Source: Rhizobium sp. 16-449-1b
GTDB lineage: Bacteria > Pseudomonadota > Alphaproteobacteria > Rhizobiales > Rhizobiaceae
Reading direction: 5' to 3'
Assembly (NCBI RefSeq): GCF_017741935.1
Contig: NZ_JAGHMH010000002.1
Span: forward strand, 186,001-250,000
DNA: 64,000 nt
Shown here: positions 54,189-63,693 of the stretch, piece by piece
How positions within the stretch are numbered: position 1 is the first letter of the stretch
How the letters are laid out: the number at the start of each line of letters is the position of its first letter
Notes under the pieces: generated by a model
What the model was told of the DNA's origin: nothing
The model's database searches: none
The model's input: only the letters and a program-made list of their open reading frames with translations
Made by a program: the position numbers and the translations under genes

Positions 54189-54476
54189 TCAAACGCCTTC
54201 GACGACAACCATTTCCGCGTCGGCCACTTCCTGGCGGATCTTGGCGGCGATCTGGTATTCAGGCGAGTTGTAGCAATCCACCGCATGCTGCATCGAGGGG
54301 AACTCGATGACGACATTGCGCGCCCGCGCCTTGCCCTCGAGCTCCGTCAGCGCTCCGCCGCGGGCAAGGAAATTGGCGCCGTATTTCTCGAAGGCCGGCT
54401 TGGCGGCGGCGACATAATCCTTGTAGCGCTCGGTATCGCGCACATCCACGCGAGCGATCCAGTATCCCTTGGCCAC
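54189..54476 (-). CDS. DUF1330 family protein
   Basis: A 95-residue dimeric ferredoxin-like fold protein, MAKGYWIARVDVRDTERYKDYVAAAKPAFEKYGANFLARGG, with VVIEFPSMQHAVDCYNSPEYQ typical of DUF1330. Function unknown. GGAGGAGAC precedes the ATG. 29 nt separate it from pyrF upstream on the same strand, so they may be co-transcribed. Confidence 0.92.
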   Translation of the reverse strand: MAKGYWIARVDVRDTERYKDYVAAAKPAFEKYGANFLARGGALTELEGKARARNVVIEFPSMQHAVDCYNSPEYQIAAKIRQEVADAEMVVVEGV

Positions 54477-54505
54477 GGTGTCTCCTCCTGGGTGATGTCG
54501 TAAAA

Positions 54506-55213
54506 TCAGCGGTTGGCGGGCCAGAGCGCAAGCACCATCTCGTCGAGAATGGCCTTGGCCGCCTGCTCAGGTTCCGGCGCCTTGACGATCGGGCGGCCGA
54601 CGACGAGATGCGTCGAGCCCGCGCGCAATGCGTCGTAAGGCGTCATCACCCGCTTCTGGTCGCCGCGCTCGCTGCCGCTCGGGCGAATGCCGGGGGTAAC
54701 GATCGCCATGTCGGGGCCGACGACCTCGCGCACGACAGAAGACTCCTCGGCCGAGCAGACGATGCCGCCCATGCCGGCTTCGCGCGCCTGTTCGGCGCGA
54801 CGCAGCACCAGCGAACGCGGATCGCCGCTATAGCCGGCCTCGGTGAGGTCGGCTTCGTCCATCGAGGTCAGCACGGTGACGCCGAGCAGGCAGAGCCCCG
54901 AGCCCTTGGCAGCCTCGACGGCGGCGCGCATGGCCTTCGGATAGGCGTGCAGCGTCAGCATCGACATGCCCATCTTGGCGATGTTTTCGACGCCCGAGGC
55001 GACCGTGTTGTCGATGTCGAGCAGTTTCATGTCGAGGAAGACCTTCTTGCCGTCCTTGGCAAGATCGCGGGCGAATTCCAGGCCGCCGGCAAACACCAGC
55101 TGGTAGCCGATCTTGTAGAAGGAGACGGTATCGCCGAGCGTCGCGACCATCTTCTCGGCTTCACCGAGTGTTGGAACATCCAGTCCGACGATCAACCGTT
55201 CGCGCGCGTCCAT
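54506..55213 (-). CDS. pyrF: Orotidine-5'-phosphate decarboxylase
   Basis: A 235-residue TIM-barrel enzyme, last step of UMP synthesis. The active-site motif is in [25 protein letters not shown] (the DxKxxDI-x-NT charged network), with [10 protein letters not shown] and [11 protein letters not shown] at the phosphate site. The frame is open to 55345 but starts at [14 protein letters not shown]. It directly follows the histidine phosphatase gene (1 nt). Confidence 0.96.
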   Translation of the reverse strand: MDARERLIVGLDVPTLGEAEKMVATLGDTVSFYKIGYQLVFAGGLEFARDLAKDGKKVFLDMKLLDIDNTVASGVENIAKMGMSMLTLHAYPKAMRAAVEAAKGSGLCLLGVTVLTSMDEADLTEAGYSGDPRSLVLRRAEQAREAGMGGIVCSAEESSVVREVVGPDMAIVTPGIRPSGSERGDQKRVMTPYDALRAGSTHLVVGRPIVKAPEPEQAAKAILDEMVLALWPANR

Positions 55214-55214
55214 C

Positions 55215-55802
55215 TCACATCCATCCGTGCCAGTCTTCGATAGGCGTCCAGTCGCATGATAGGCGCCGATCCGCAAGACGGAAACAATAGAGATTGCCAC
55301 CGCCACCAGGCTGGTCGCGGTCCCGCCCGATCGGCCGGCCCTCAAGGTGACATTTCAGAAGTGTCCCCACGCCGCCATGGCCGACGAATGCGATCGGCAG
55401 GCTGCTATCATGCGTGGCGAGAATGCGCTCGACGTTGGAAACGATCCGCCGCTGCGCATCGATCGCCCGCTCCCATCCGTTGAAGCTCTCCTCAGGATTG
55501 GCGAAGAACCAGTCCGCCGCTTTCTCGAATTCAGGCGGCGGCAGGAAGCCGGTCGCGGACCGGTCGTTTTCGTGCATGTCCTCGAAAATCTCGACCGAGA
55601 CGCCGGAGGGTGCAGCCAGGATCGCGGCGGTCTCGATCGCCTTGGTCTCGTCGCTGCTGACGATACGTCGCAATTGCGACGCCCAGGGATTGTCCGTAGC
55701 CAGCCGCGCGCGGGCGGCGCCGACATCCGACAAGCCCCATCTGGGGACCGGAACGGCGGCGTCGATCTTCACTTGCGGGTGGGTGATGTAGAGACCGAAC
55801 AT
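55215..55802 (-). CDS. Histidine phosphatase superfamily protein (divergent RHG motif)
   Basis: A 195-residue protein. The usual N-terminal RHG is replaced by THP ([17 protein letters not shown]), keeping the His but not the Arg, and the second His lies in [27 protein letters not shown] follows as in the family. It is probably a small-molecule or protein phosphatase of a divergent branch, with altered phosphate binding. Sandwiched tightly between pmtA and pyrF (1-nt gaps), so one operon. Confidence 0.85.
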   Translation of the reverse strand: MFGLYITHPQVKIDAAVPVPRWGLSDVGAARARLATDNPWASQLRRIVSSDETKAIETAAILAAPSGVSVEIFEDMHENDRSATGFLPPPEFEKAADWFFANPEESFNGWERAIDAQRRIVSNVERILATHDSSLPIAFVGHGGVGTLLKCHLEGRPIGRDRDQPGGGGNLYCFRLADRRLSCDWTPIEDWHGWM

Positions 55803-55803
55803 A

Positions 55804-56400
55804 TCAGCCTCGGCGGTAGATCCAGAGCTGCGCCGGCGGAATGTTGCGGACGATGAAGTCGAAGTGCTGGATATGGTAGCGCTCCGGCCGCGCGATGATC
55901 GGCGACACCGGGCCGTAGGAAATCTGCACGAAGGGGCGCCCAGCCGGCAGCCGGTCGAGAACGCTTTCCAGCATGGCGATGCGCGCCTGCATCGGGAAGT
56001 TCAAAAGCGGCACGGCGGAAACGACGCTGTCGAATTTCTGCCCATCCATGTGGGCGAGCGTCTTGTCGAGATTGAAGGCGTCGCCATTGATGACGTTCAC
56101 GCCGGGATAGAGCCGCACCAGATGTTCGTAGAAGTCGGTCGAATATTCGATCGCGACGAGGTTTTCAGGCTTCACGCCACGCTGCAGGATGGCCTTGGTG
56201 ATGGCGCCGGTGCCGGGACCGAGTTCGAGAACCGGAAGGCCGGAGTTCGGATTGATGACGCTTGCCATCTTGCGCGCGGTGATCGACGACGTCGGCACGA
56301 TCGAGCCGACTGTCTTCGGCCCCTGCATCATCCCCTTGAAAAACCGGATCTCCTCGTCGAATTTCTTGCCCAGCCGTTCCTTGAGGCGCAAGCCACCCAT
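55804..56400 (-). CDS. pmtA: Phospholipid N-methyltransferase
   Basis: A 198-residue soluble SAM-dependent enzyme of the rhizobial/Agrobacterium PmtA type. It methylates phosphatidylethanolamine three times to phosphatidylcholine. ERLGKKFDEEIRFFKGMMQGPKTVGSIVPTSSITARKMAS is the membrane- and lipid-binding N-terminus. SAM motif VLELGPGTGAITKAIL; C-terminal FDFIVRNIPPAQLWIYRRG is diagnostic. AAGGAGAACGGC sets the start at 56400. First of a pmtA-phosphatase-pyrF run. Confidence 0.95.
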   Translation of the reverse strand: MGGLRLKERLGKKFDEEIRFFKGMMQGPKTVGSIVPTSSITARKMASVINPNSGLPVLELGPGTGAITKAILQRGVKPENLVAIEYSTDFYEHLVRLYPGVNVINGDAFNLDKTLAHMDGQKFDSVVSAVPLLNFPMQARIAMLESVLDRLPAGRPFVQISYGPVSPIIARPERYHIQHFDFIVRNIPPAQLWIYRRG

Positions 56401-56509
56401 GCCGTTCTCCTTCGTGCAGCACATGCTGCATGCTTATGTGCAGGCAATACGGCGCTAAAACAAGGCAGAGCGTCGCAATTGACAAAGTTTGAACGGCAAA
56501 TGCGACGCG

Positions 56510-57628
56510 CTACACGCGCATCGGCATCAGCACGTAGAGGGCGTCGTCGCCGGCGGTGTCGCGAATGAGCGTCGGAGAGCCGGCATCGGCCAGAAGGAAG
56601 ATCGCCTGATCGCCGGAAAGCTGCGCGGTGATATCGAGCAGGTATTTGGCGTTGAAGCCGATTTCCATGGCGTCGGTGTCGTATCCGACGGCCACTTCTT
56701 CCGTGGCGCTGCCCGAATCCGGGTTGTTGACGGTGAGCAGCAGCTGTCCGTCCGAAAGCGCCAGCTTCACGGCGCGGCCGCGTTCCGAAGATATGGTCGA
56801 GACGCGGTCGACGGCCTGCGCGAAGCTCGTGCAATCGACGCGCATTTCCTTGTCGTTGCCGGTCGGGATGACGCGCTGGTAATCGGGGAAGGTGCCGTCG
56901 ATCAGCTTCGAGGTCATGACGATCGAGCCGATGGAAAGGCGAATCTTGGCGTCGGAAACTTCGACCGTGACCATCGCTTCCGGATTGTCGACCAGCTTCT
57001 GCAGCTCGCCGACCGTCTTGCGCGGGATGATGATGCCGGGCATGCCCTCGGAGCCCGAGGGAGCGTTGACGTCGGCGCGCGCCAGGCGGTGGCCGTCGGT
57101 GGCGACGGCGCGTAGCTTCAGGTCGCCTTCGCTTTCGATTGTGTGGAAGAAGATGCCGTTCAGATAGTAGCGGGTCTCTTCCGTCGAGATCGCGAACTGG
57201 GTGCGATCGATCAACATCTTCAGATCCGTCGCCTTCAGCTTGAAGGTGTGCGTAAAGGTGCCGGCCGTGAGGTCGGGGAAGTCGGATTCCGGCAGGCACT
57301 GCAGCGAGAACTTCGAGCGGCCGGACTGAACCGTCATCGAGCCGCCGTCCTGGCTGGTGGCGAGCAGCACTTCCGAGCCGTCGGAAAGCTTGCGCACGAT
57401 GTCGTAGAGAAGATGGGCGGGAACCGTGGTGGCGCCGGGCTGCTCGACATTGGCGGGCGTCGCTTCCGTCACTTCCAGATCGAGGTCGGTCGCCTTCATG
57501 TCGAGGTTCTGGCCATCGGCGCGCAGCAGGATGTTCGACAGGATCGGGATCGTGTTGCGGCGTTCAACCACGCGGTGAACGTGGTTCAGCGACTTCAAAA
57601 GGTTGGACCGCTCAATAGTAATACGCAT
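56510..57628 (-). CDS. dnaN: DNA polymerase III beta sliding clamp
   Basis: A 372-residue protein with three repeated clamp domains, MRITIERSNLLKSLNHVHRVVERRNTIPILSNILL at the start and the conserved C-terminal LMPMRV. Full length. It forms a ring around DNA for PolIII and repair polymerases. In this genome it is separate from dnaA, as in many alphaproteobacteria. Divergent from rsmI. Confidence 0.97.
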   Translation of the reverse strand: MRITIERSNLLKSLNHVHRVVERRNTIPILSNILLRADGQNLDMKATDLDLEVTEATPANVEQPGATTVPAHLLYDIVRKLSDGSEVLLATSQDGGSMTVQSGRSKFSLQCLPESDFPDLTAGTFTHTFKLKATDLKMLIDRTQFAISTEETRYYLNGIFFHTIESEGDLKLRAVATDGHRLARADVNAPSGSEGMPGIIIPRKTVGELQKLVDNPEAMVTVEVSDAKIRLSIGSIVMTSKLIDGTFPDYQRVIPTGNDKEMRVDCTSFAQAVDRVSTISSERGRAVKLALSDGQLLLTVNNPDSGSATEEVAVGYDTDAMEIGFNAKYLLDITAQLSGDQAIFLLADAGSPTLIRDTAGDDALYVLMPMRV

Positions 57629-57897
57629 GGGATGCTACCGCTTTCGACCGTTACTGCCCGGGCGCGCTTGAACACGCCTGAATAATGCCTTTCCCAAAAG
57701 CTGGGATCGGAGGATTGGACGCGCAAAATGGCAGAATTTTGCGGACGAATGCAAGAGGCGCAAAGGTCGCTGTCCCAGCAATTGCCATTTTCGCTGCGGA
57801 TGCTCACAGAAATCACCGTTACCGGCGAAGTCCTGCCCCTTGCCGAAGAGATGGGTGTCGCCCATAAAGGCCGGAAGCCAGAAAGGGCACACATATC

Positions 57898-58818
57898 TTG
57901 AGCAATGACGACGCGACGACAGAGGGCGGCAGGCAGCGCAGCTTCCGCCTGCACAACATGGCCGTTCCCGCCCGCCCGCAGGAGCCCGGCCTTTATCTCG
58001 TCGCGACGCCGATCGGCAATCTCGGCGACATAACGCTGCGCGCTCTGGAGACGCTCGCCGGCGCCGATGTGCTCGCCTGCGAGGACACCCGCGTCACCCG
58101 CGTGCTGCTCGATCGCTACGGCATCCAGAACCGCCCCTACGCCTATCACGAGCACAATGCCGACGAAGCCGGGCCCCGGCTGCTCGCGGCGCTCGAGGCG
58201 GGCAAGTCCGTGGCGCTCGTTTCCGATGCCGGCACGCCGCTGGTCTCCGACCCCGGCTACCGCCTGGCGCAATCGGCGATCGAAGCCGGCTATCGGGTGA
58301 TCCCGATCCCCGGCGCCTCGGCGCCGCTGGCGGCCCTTGTCGGCTCCGGCCTTCCGAACGATGCCTTCCTCTTCGCCGGTTTCCTGCCGACCAAGGACAA
58401 GGCCCGCCGCGACCGCCTGTCCGAATTCGCCGCCACGCCGGCGACGCTGATGTTCTTCGAATCCCCGCACCGCATCGGCGCGACCCTCATTGCCGCAGCG
58501 GACGTTCTCGGCGGCGATCGCCCGGCCTCCGTCTGCCGCGAGCTCACAAAGAGCTACGAGGAATTCCGCCGGGGCACGCTCGCCGAGCTCGCCGCTCATT
58601 ATGCGGATGTAGACAACGTCAAAGGCGAGATCGTCCTCGTCATCGGCCCGGCGCCGGAACGCGCCATCGAGGAGACGGATATCGACGCCATCCTCGCCGA
58701 CCTCTCGCAAACGCTTCCGACCGCCAAGGCCGCCGCCGAGGCCGCCCGCATCACCGGTCTCCCCCGCAAGGAGCTCTATCAGCGCCTTCTCGACCGAAAG
58801 GCGGGCGATGCCAGGTAA
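57898..58818 (+). CDS. rsmI: 16S rRNA 2'-O-ribose C1402 methyltransferase
   Basis: A 306-residue tetrapyrrole-methylase-fold enzyme with PGLYLVATPIGNLGDITLRALETL, ACEDTRVTRVLLDRYGI, SDAGTPLVSDPGYRL and IPGASAPLAALVGSGL. The reading frame begins at TTG 57898 (SNDDATTEGG); ATG 57958 (MAVPARPQEPGL) would also keep the whole fold, so the start is uncertain. It overlaps yraN by 11 nt. Confidence 0.95.
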   Translation: MSNDDATTEGGRQRSFRLHNMAVPARPQEPGLYLVATPIGNLGDITLRALETLAGADVLACEDTRVTRVLLDRYGIQNRPYAYHEHNADEAGPRLLAALEAGKSVALVSDAGTPLVSDPGYRLAQSAIEAGYRVIPIPGASAPLAALVGSGLPNDAFLFAGFLPTKDKARRDRLSEFAATPATLMFFESPHRIGATLIAAADVLGGDRPASVCRELTKSYEEFRRGTLAELAAHYADVDNVKGEIVLVIGPAPERAIEETDIDAILADLSQTLPTAKAAAEAARITGLPRKELYQRLLDRKAGDAR

Positions 58819-59191
58819 CGACGCTACGGACCCGCATCAAAAGGGTCTTCGCCGCAAGGCACTGCGTCGGGGCCATGTCTCCGAATACATCGCCGCCTTC
58901 TATCTCATTCTCAAAGGTTACCGCATCGTCGCGTTGCGCTACCGCACGCGGCTCGGCGAGATCGACATCATTGCCCGCAAGGGCGATCTCGCCGTCTTCG
59001 TCGAGGTGAAGGCTCGTCGCGACCAAGGCGCGGCCGTCGATGCCGTGTCGCATCTCGCGCAAACCCGCATCCGTGGCGCCAGCGACCTCTGGCTCGCCCG
59101 CCAGCGCGACCAGGCCCGCCTGTCTCAACGCTACGACATCGTCGCCATCGTGCCCGGGCGATGGCCGGTCCATTTGCGCGATGCGTTCTGA
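58808..59191 (+). CDS. yraN: YraN/UPF0102 endonuclease-fold protein
   Basis: A 127-residue protein. The restriction-endonuclease-like core is RTRLGEIDIIARKGDLAVFVEVKARR (about 46-71), with E, D and the ExK motif of the PD-(D/E)XK fold. Usual neighbour of rsmI, as here, but its function is not established. Begins inside the end of rsmI, so translationally coupled. Confidence 0.93.
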   Translation: MPGNDATDPHQKGLRRKALRRGHVSEYIAAFYLILKGYRIVALRYRTRLGEIDIIARKGDLAVFVEVKARRDQGAAVDAVSHLAQTRIRGASDLWLARQRDQARLSQRYDIVAIVPGRWPVHLRDAF

Positions 59192-59224
59192 TTGCTTTCG
59201 TTAGTCGGTTAACATTTTCGGAAT

Positions 59225-59242
59225 TTGTAATCGGGCTGTCAT
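59225..59242 (+). promoter_or_regulatory. PHO box upstream of ugpB
   Basis: TTGTAATCGGGCTGTCAT: the second half-site matches CTGTCAT fully and the first in 5 of 7 positions, with the right 4-nt gap. Located 73 bp before ugpB. The ugp operon is a known PhoB target in several bacteria. Confidence 0.65.
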
Positions 59243-59314
59243 GAAAGCATTAAGGAGGTGTCACAATAGGCCTCTATTGCGTCCTCACGCCAACAAAGGT
59301 GGAGAGGGTTTTTC

Positions 59315-60643
59315 ATGTTTAAGTCGATTTCTTTGGCCGCTGCCGCGGTCGTATTGTCCGCTTCGGCGTCGTTCGCTGCAACCGAAGTGACCTGGTGGCA
59401 CGCCATGGGTGGTGAACTCGGCAAGAAGCTCGAGGAAGTTGCTCAGAAGTTCAACGACAGCCAGAGCGAATACAAGATCGTTCCGGTTTACAAGGGCACC
59501 TATCCCGAGACGCTGACGGCCGCCATCGCCGCTTTCCGCGCCGGCCAGCAGCCCGCCATCGTTCAGGTTTTCGAAGTCGGCACCGGCACGATGATGGCCG
59601 CCAAGGGCGCCGTCTACCCGGTCTACCAGCTGATGAAGGACGAGGGTGAGCCTTGGGATCCGTCGAAGTTCCTGGCGCCTGTTGTCGGCTACTATTCCGA
59701 CGCTGAGGGCAACATCCTGTCGATGCCGTTCAACTCGTCGACCCCGATCCTCTACTACAACAAGGACGTCTTCAAGAAGGCCGGCCTCGATCCCGAAGTC
59801 GCTCCGAAGACCTGGGCCGAGCTTGCCGAAATGGGCAAGAAGATCGTCTCCTCCGGCGCTGCCAAGTGCGGCTTCACCATGTCCTACGGCGCGACCTGGG
59901 TTGGTCTGGAAAACTACTCCGCCATCCAGAACCTGCCTTACGGCACCCAGCAGAACGGCTTTGGCGGCATGAACGCCGAGTTCACCTTCAACGGTCCGAA
60001 CCAGGCCAAGTTCTGGGATCACCTGAAGACCTGGCAGGATGAAGGCGTCTACAAGTACGGCGGCCCGAGCGCCGGTGCCGACGCTGCTCCGCTCTTCTAC
60101 TCACAGCAGTGCGCAGCCTACATGAACTCGTCCGCTTCGCGCGCCGGCGTCATCAACAACGCCAAGGACTTCAAGGTCGGCTTCGCGCCGATGCCTTACG
60201 ACGACACGGTCACCCAGGATCCGAAGAACTCGATCATCGGCGGCGCAACGCTGTGGGTTCTGAACGGTCAGAAGGACAAGGCTGTCTACAAGGGCGCCGC
60301 CAAGTTCTTCACCTACCTGTCGCAGCCTGAAGTCCAGGCCGATTGGCACCAGTTCACCGGCTACCTGCCGATCACCAATGCTGCTTACGAGCTTGGTCAG
60401 AAGCAGGGCTACTACGAAAAGAACGCCGGTTCTGACATCGCCATCAAGCAGATCATGCGCGGCACGCCTTCCGAAAACTCCAAGGGCGTTCGCTTCGGCA
60501 ACCTGACGCAGATCCGCGACGTCATCGACCAGCAGTTCGAAGCCGTTCTCAACGGCAAGAAGACCGGTCAGGAAGCGCTCGACGAAGCCGCAAAGCAGGG
60601 CAATGCCAAGCTGCGCGAATTCGAAGCCGCGAATTCCAACTAA
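59315..60643 (+). CDS. ugpB: sn-Glycerol-3-phosphate ABC transporter, periplasmic binding protein
   Basis: A 442-residue solute-binding protein with a signal peptide (1-22, MFKSISLAAAAVVLSASASFAA). The mature start ATEVTWWHAMGGELGKKLEEV is typical of UgpB. It captures glycerol-3-phosphate and glycerophosphodiesters. GGTGGAGAGG precedes the ATG. The codon choice is strongly biased, in line with high expression. A strong hairpin separates it from ugpA. Confidence 0.95.
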   Translation: MFKSISLAAAAVVLSASASFAATEVTWWHAMGGELGKKLEEVAQKFNDSQSEYKIVPVYKGTYPETLTAAIAAFRAGQQPAIVQVFEVGTGTMMAAKGAVYPVYQLMKDEGEPWDPSKFLAPVVGYYSDAEGNILSMPFNSSTPILYYNKDVFKKAGLDPEVAPKTWAELAEMGKKIVSSGAAKCGFTMSYGATWVGLENYSAIQNLPYGTQQNGFGGMNAEFTFNGPNQAKFWDHLKTWQDEGVYKYGGPSAGADAAPLFYSQQCAAYMNSSASRAGVINNAKDFKVGFAPMPYDDTVTQDPKNSIIGGATLWVLNGQKDKAVYKGAAKFFTYLSQPEVQADWHQFTGYLPITNAAYELGQKQGYYEKNAGSDIAIKQIMRGTPSENSKGVRFGNLTQIRDVIDQQFEAVLNGKKTGQEALDEAAKQGNAKLREFEAANSN

Positions 60644-60661
60644 GGGTCGCTCCCTCCGTCA

Positions 60662-60693
60662 GCCCTCTCCGGCCCGTCCGGGGAGGGCATTTT
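60662..60693 (+). terminator. Intercistronic hairpin between ugpB and ugpA
   Basis: GCCCTCTCCGG pairs with CCGGGGAGGGC (one mismatch) around CCCGT, followed by ATTTTCC. It is likely an attenuator or 3'-end stabiliser that keeps the binding protein mRNA in excess over the permease mRNA. Confidence 0.7.
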
Positions 60694-60709
60694 CCTTGAG
60701 GGGTCATGC

Positions 60710-61594
60710 ATGCAAACCAAACGCACTGTCTTCCAAAGCCGTCTCCTGCCTTATCTCCTGATCGCACCGCAGCTGCTCATCACGATCGTCTTCTTCGTGT
60801 GGCCGGCGGTTCAGGCCGTATGGCAGTCCTTCCTGCGCCAGGATCCCTTCGGTCTGAAGGACACCTTCGTCGGTTTGGCGAACTACACGCGCTTGCTGCA
60901 AGATCCGGATTATCTGAATTCGCTGACCGTCACCTTCGTCTTCTCGATCGGTGTCACCGTGCTGTCGATGGGGCTGTCGCTGCTCTTCGCGATCTGCGTC
61001 AACCGCGTGATCCGCTCGCAGCGCTTCTATACGACGCTTCTGGTCTGGCCCTATGCCGTGGCGCCGGCCGCATCCGGCCTGCTCTGGTGGTTCATGTTCA
61101 ACCCCAGCGTCGGCATCATTCCCTATGTGCTGGAACATTTCGGCTACAGCTGGAACCACCGCCTGAACCCGAACAACGCGATGATCCTGATCATCATCGC
61201 CGCCGCCTGGAAGCAGATCTCCTACAATTTCCTGTTCTTCGTCGCCGGCCTGCAGTCGGTCCCGCATTCGTTGACCGAAGCCGCCGCGATCGATGGCGCC
61301 GGTCCCATCAAGCGCTTCTGGACGGTGGTCTTCCCGCTGCTGTCGCCGACCACCTTCTTCCTGGCTGTCATCAACATCACCTACGCGATGTTCGACACCT
61401 TCCCGATCATCGACGCGGCCACCTCGGGCGGTCCGTCGCAATCGACCAACATCCTTGTCTACAAGGTCTATGCCGATGGTTTCGTCGGTCTCAATCTCGG
61501 CCCGTCGGCCGCGCAGTCGGTCGTGCTGATGCTGATCGTGGTCGTCCTGACCGTCGTCCAGTTCCGCTGGATCGAGCGCAAAGTGCAGTATTGA
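60710..61594 (+). CDS. ugpA: Glycerol-3-phosphate ABC transporter, permease
   Basis: A 294-residue permease with six membrane helices and the ABC-coupling EAA motif [28 protein letters not shown]. It forms the channel with UgpE. GAGGGG precedes the start. ugpE follows after 14 nt. Confidence 0.96.
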   Translation: MQTKRTVFQSRLLPYLLIAPQLLITIVFFVWPAVQAVWQSFLRQDPFGLKDTFVGLANYTRLLQDPDYLNSLTVTFVFSIGVTVLSMGLSLLFAICVNRVIRSQRFYTTLLVWPYAVAPAASGLLWWFMFNPSVGIIPYVLEHFGYSWNHRLNPNNAMILIIIAAAWKQISYNFLFFVAGLQSVPHSLTEAAAIDGAGPIKRFWTVVFPLLSPTTFFLAVINITYAMFDTFPIIDAATSGGPSQSTNILVYKVYADGFVGLNLGPSAAQSVVLMLIVVVLTVVQFRWIERKVQY

Positions 61595-61608
61595 AGCGAG
61601 AGCCAGCC

Positions 61609-62457
61609 ATGGTCGAGAACCGTCCCTTCCTCAATTTCCTCACCCACTTCGTGCTGATCATCGGGATCGGCATGGTGGTGTTTCCCGTCTACCTCGCCTT
61701 CATCGCCTCGACGCGCGGTCCCTCGGACTTCTTGACCGGCGTCGTGCCGATGACGCCGGGCCACCAGATGCTGGAGAACTACGGCGTGCTGCTCGGCACC
61801 GGCGCATCCAACGCCGGCGCACCGCCGTTCCTCCTGATGCTCGGCAATAGCCTGGCGATGGCGATCCTGGTCGCGATCGGTAAGATCGCCATTTCGATCA
61901 TCTCGGCCTTCGCCATCGTCTATTTCCGCTTTCCCTTCCGCACGGTCGCCTTCTGGATCATCTTCATGACGCTGATGCTCCCCATCGAGGTGCGCATCCT
62001 GCCGACCTACAAGGTCGTCGCCGATCTCGGCATGCTGAACTCCTATTCCGGCCTTGTCATTCCCGTCATCGCGTCGGCCACCGCCACCTTCCTGTTCCGG
62101 CAGTTCTTCCTGACGGTTCCCGAAGAGATGATGGAAGCGGCGCGCGTCGATGGCGCAGGCCCGATGAAGTTCTTCTGGGATATCCTGTTGCCGCTGTCGC
62201 GCACCAATATCGCGGCACTTTTCATCATCATGTTCATCTACGGCTGGAACCAGTATCTCTGGCCGATGCTGATCACCACCGAACCCGGCTACTACACCGT
62301 CGTCATGGGCATCAAGCGCCTGGCCGCGGTGCTGGATGGCGATACACAATGGAACCTTGTGATGGCGGGCGTCATCCTCGCGGCCCTGCCGCCGGTTCTG
62401 GTCATCATTTTCATGCAGCGCCTTTTCGTCAAAGGCCTGGTTGAGACGGAGAAGTAA
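61609..62457 (+). CDS. ugpE: Glycerol-3-phosphate ABC transporter, permease
   Basis: A 282-residue six-helix permease with EAA loop [29 protein letters not shown]. The frame is open upstream over ugpA, but ATG 61609 ([19 protein letters not shown]) is the family start. 2 nt from ugpC. Confidence 0.96.
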   Translation: MVENRPFLNFLTHFVLIIGIGMVVFPVYLAFIASTRGPSDFLTGVVPMTPGHQMLENYGVLLGTGASNAGAPPFLLMLGNSLAMAILVAIGKIAISIISAFAIVYFRFPFRTVAFWIIFMTLMLPIEVRILPTYKVVADLGMLNSYSGLVIPVIASATATFLFRQFFLTVPEEMMEAARVDGAGPMKFFWDILLPLSRTNIAALFIIMFIYGWNQYLWPMLITTEPGYYTVVMGIKRLAAVLDGDTQWNLVMAGVILAALPPVLVIIFMQRLFVKGLVETEK

Positions 62458-62459
62458 CA

Positions 62460-63563
62460 ATGGCCTCCATCGACGTCGATAATGTCGGCAAGATCTACCA
62501 CGGCGGCGTGCGCGCCGTTTCCGGCATCGAACTCAATATTGCCGATGGCGAGTTCATCGTGCTCGTCGGTCCCTCCGGCTGCGGCAAGTCCACCCTGCTG
62601 CGCATGATCGCCGGACTCGAAACCATCTCTGAAGGCGAGGTGAAGATCGGCGCGCGCGTCGTCAACAATGTCGAGCCTGCCGATCGCGACATCGCCATGG
62701 TCTTCCAGAACTATGCGCTCTATCCGCATATGAGCGTGCGTCAGAACCTGGAATACGGCCTGAAGAACCGCAAGACGCCGAAGGCCGAGATCGATGCGCG
62801 CGTGGCCGAGGCCGCCCGCATGCTGGAGATCAACCAGTATCTCGAGCGCAAGCCGAAGGCGCTTTCCGGCGGCCAGCGCCAGCGCGTCGCCATGGGCCGC
62901 GCCATCGTCCGCAAGCCGGCCGTCTTCCTCTTCGACGAGCCGCTGTCCAACCTCGATGCCAAGCTGCGCGTTTCCATGCGCGGCGAGATCAAGCGCCTGC
63001 AGCGCCGCCTCGGCACCACCTCCATCTACGTCACCCACGACCAGCTGGAAGCGATGACGCTGGCCGACCGTCTGGTCGTCTTGAACGGCGGCAAGATCGA
63101 GCAGGTCGGTTCGCCGCTCGATGTCTACCACCGCCCGGCCTCCACCTTCGTCGCCTCCTTCATCGGCTCTCCGGCCATGAACCTCCTGAAGGGCGAACTG
63201 CACGGCGACAAGCTGGCGCTCGGGCCCAGCCTGATCGACCTTTCCGGCTGCGCGCCGACCTCGGGCGCCGTCACCGTCGGCATCCGCGCCGAGGATCTCT
63301 GCCTTGCCGGACCCGACCAGCACGCCATGCCTGTTACCGTCGAGTACGTCGAGGAACTCGGCGCCCAGCGGCTGGTCCACGGCCTGCTCGGCGATCAGCC
63401 GATCACCGCGGTGCTGGCGCCCGATATCGACATTCCCGCCGAACTGCGTCTCACCATCGCGCCCGAAAAGCTGCACTTCTTCGCAGCTGACACAGGCAAG
63501 CGCATTGTTGCCGCCGACACCGATGGCGCATCCACGCCGGCCATGGCCGCCCAGCCCGCTTGA
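62460..63563 (+). CDS. ugpC: Glycerol-3-phosphate ABC transporter, ATPase
   Basis: A 367-residue ABC ATPase of the MalK/UgpC type. Walker [10 protein letters not shown], signature [20 protein letters not shown], Walker [14 protein letters not shown] and the H-loop VTHDQ are all intact. The C-terminal OB-like regulatory domain (about 235-367) is present. It powers UgpAE and, in enterics, its regulatory domain inhibits uptake when phosphate is high. Confidence 0.96.
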   Translation: MASIDVDNVGKIYHGGVRAVSGIELNIADGEFIVLVGPSGCGKSTLLRMIAGLETISEGEVKIGARVVNNVEPADRDIAMVFQNYALYPHMSVRQNLEYGLKNRKTPKAEIDARVAEAARMLEINQYLERKPKALSGGQRQRVAMGRAIVRKPAVFLFDEPLSNLDAKLRVSMRGEIKRLQRRLGTTSIYVTHDQLEAMTLADRLVVLNGGKIEQVGSPLDVYHRPASTFVASFIGSPAMNLLKGELHGDKLALGPSLIDLSGCAPTSGAVTVGIRAEDLCLAGPDQHAMPVTVEYVEELGAQRLVHGLLGDQPITAVLAPDIDIPAELRLTIAPEKLHFFAADTGKRIVAADTDGASTPAMAAQPA

Positions 63564-63569
63564 AGACAG

Positions 63570-63588
63570 CGCCCGCGTTAGGCGGGCG
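63570..63588 (+). terminator. Hairpin after ugpC
   Basis: CGCCCGC pairs with GCGGGCG around GTTAG, followed by TTGCAAT. A plausible operon terminator although the T run is short. Confidence 0.6.
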
Positions 63589-63693
63589 TTGCAATATCGC
63601 GGCACTCGTTACAACTTTAGCGAATGTCTGAACGGCTCCGTCAGGACTCCCTGATATTCCCACTTTAGGGGATAGTGTATTCAGGGGGTTCTG

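Noticed and set aside
60706..62457. 583-residue frame covering ugpA and ugpE
   Set aside because: Only the last 282 residues are real (UgpE); the rest is ugpA read in the wrong frame.
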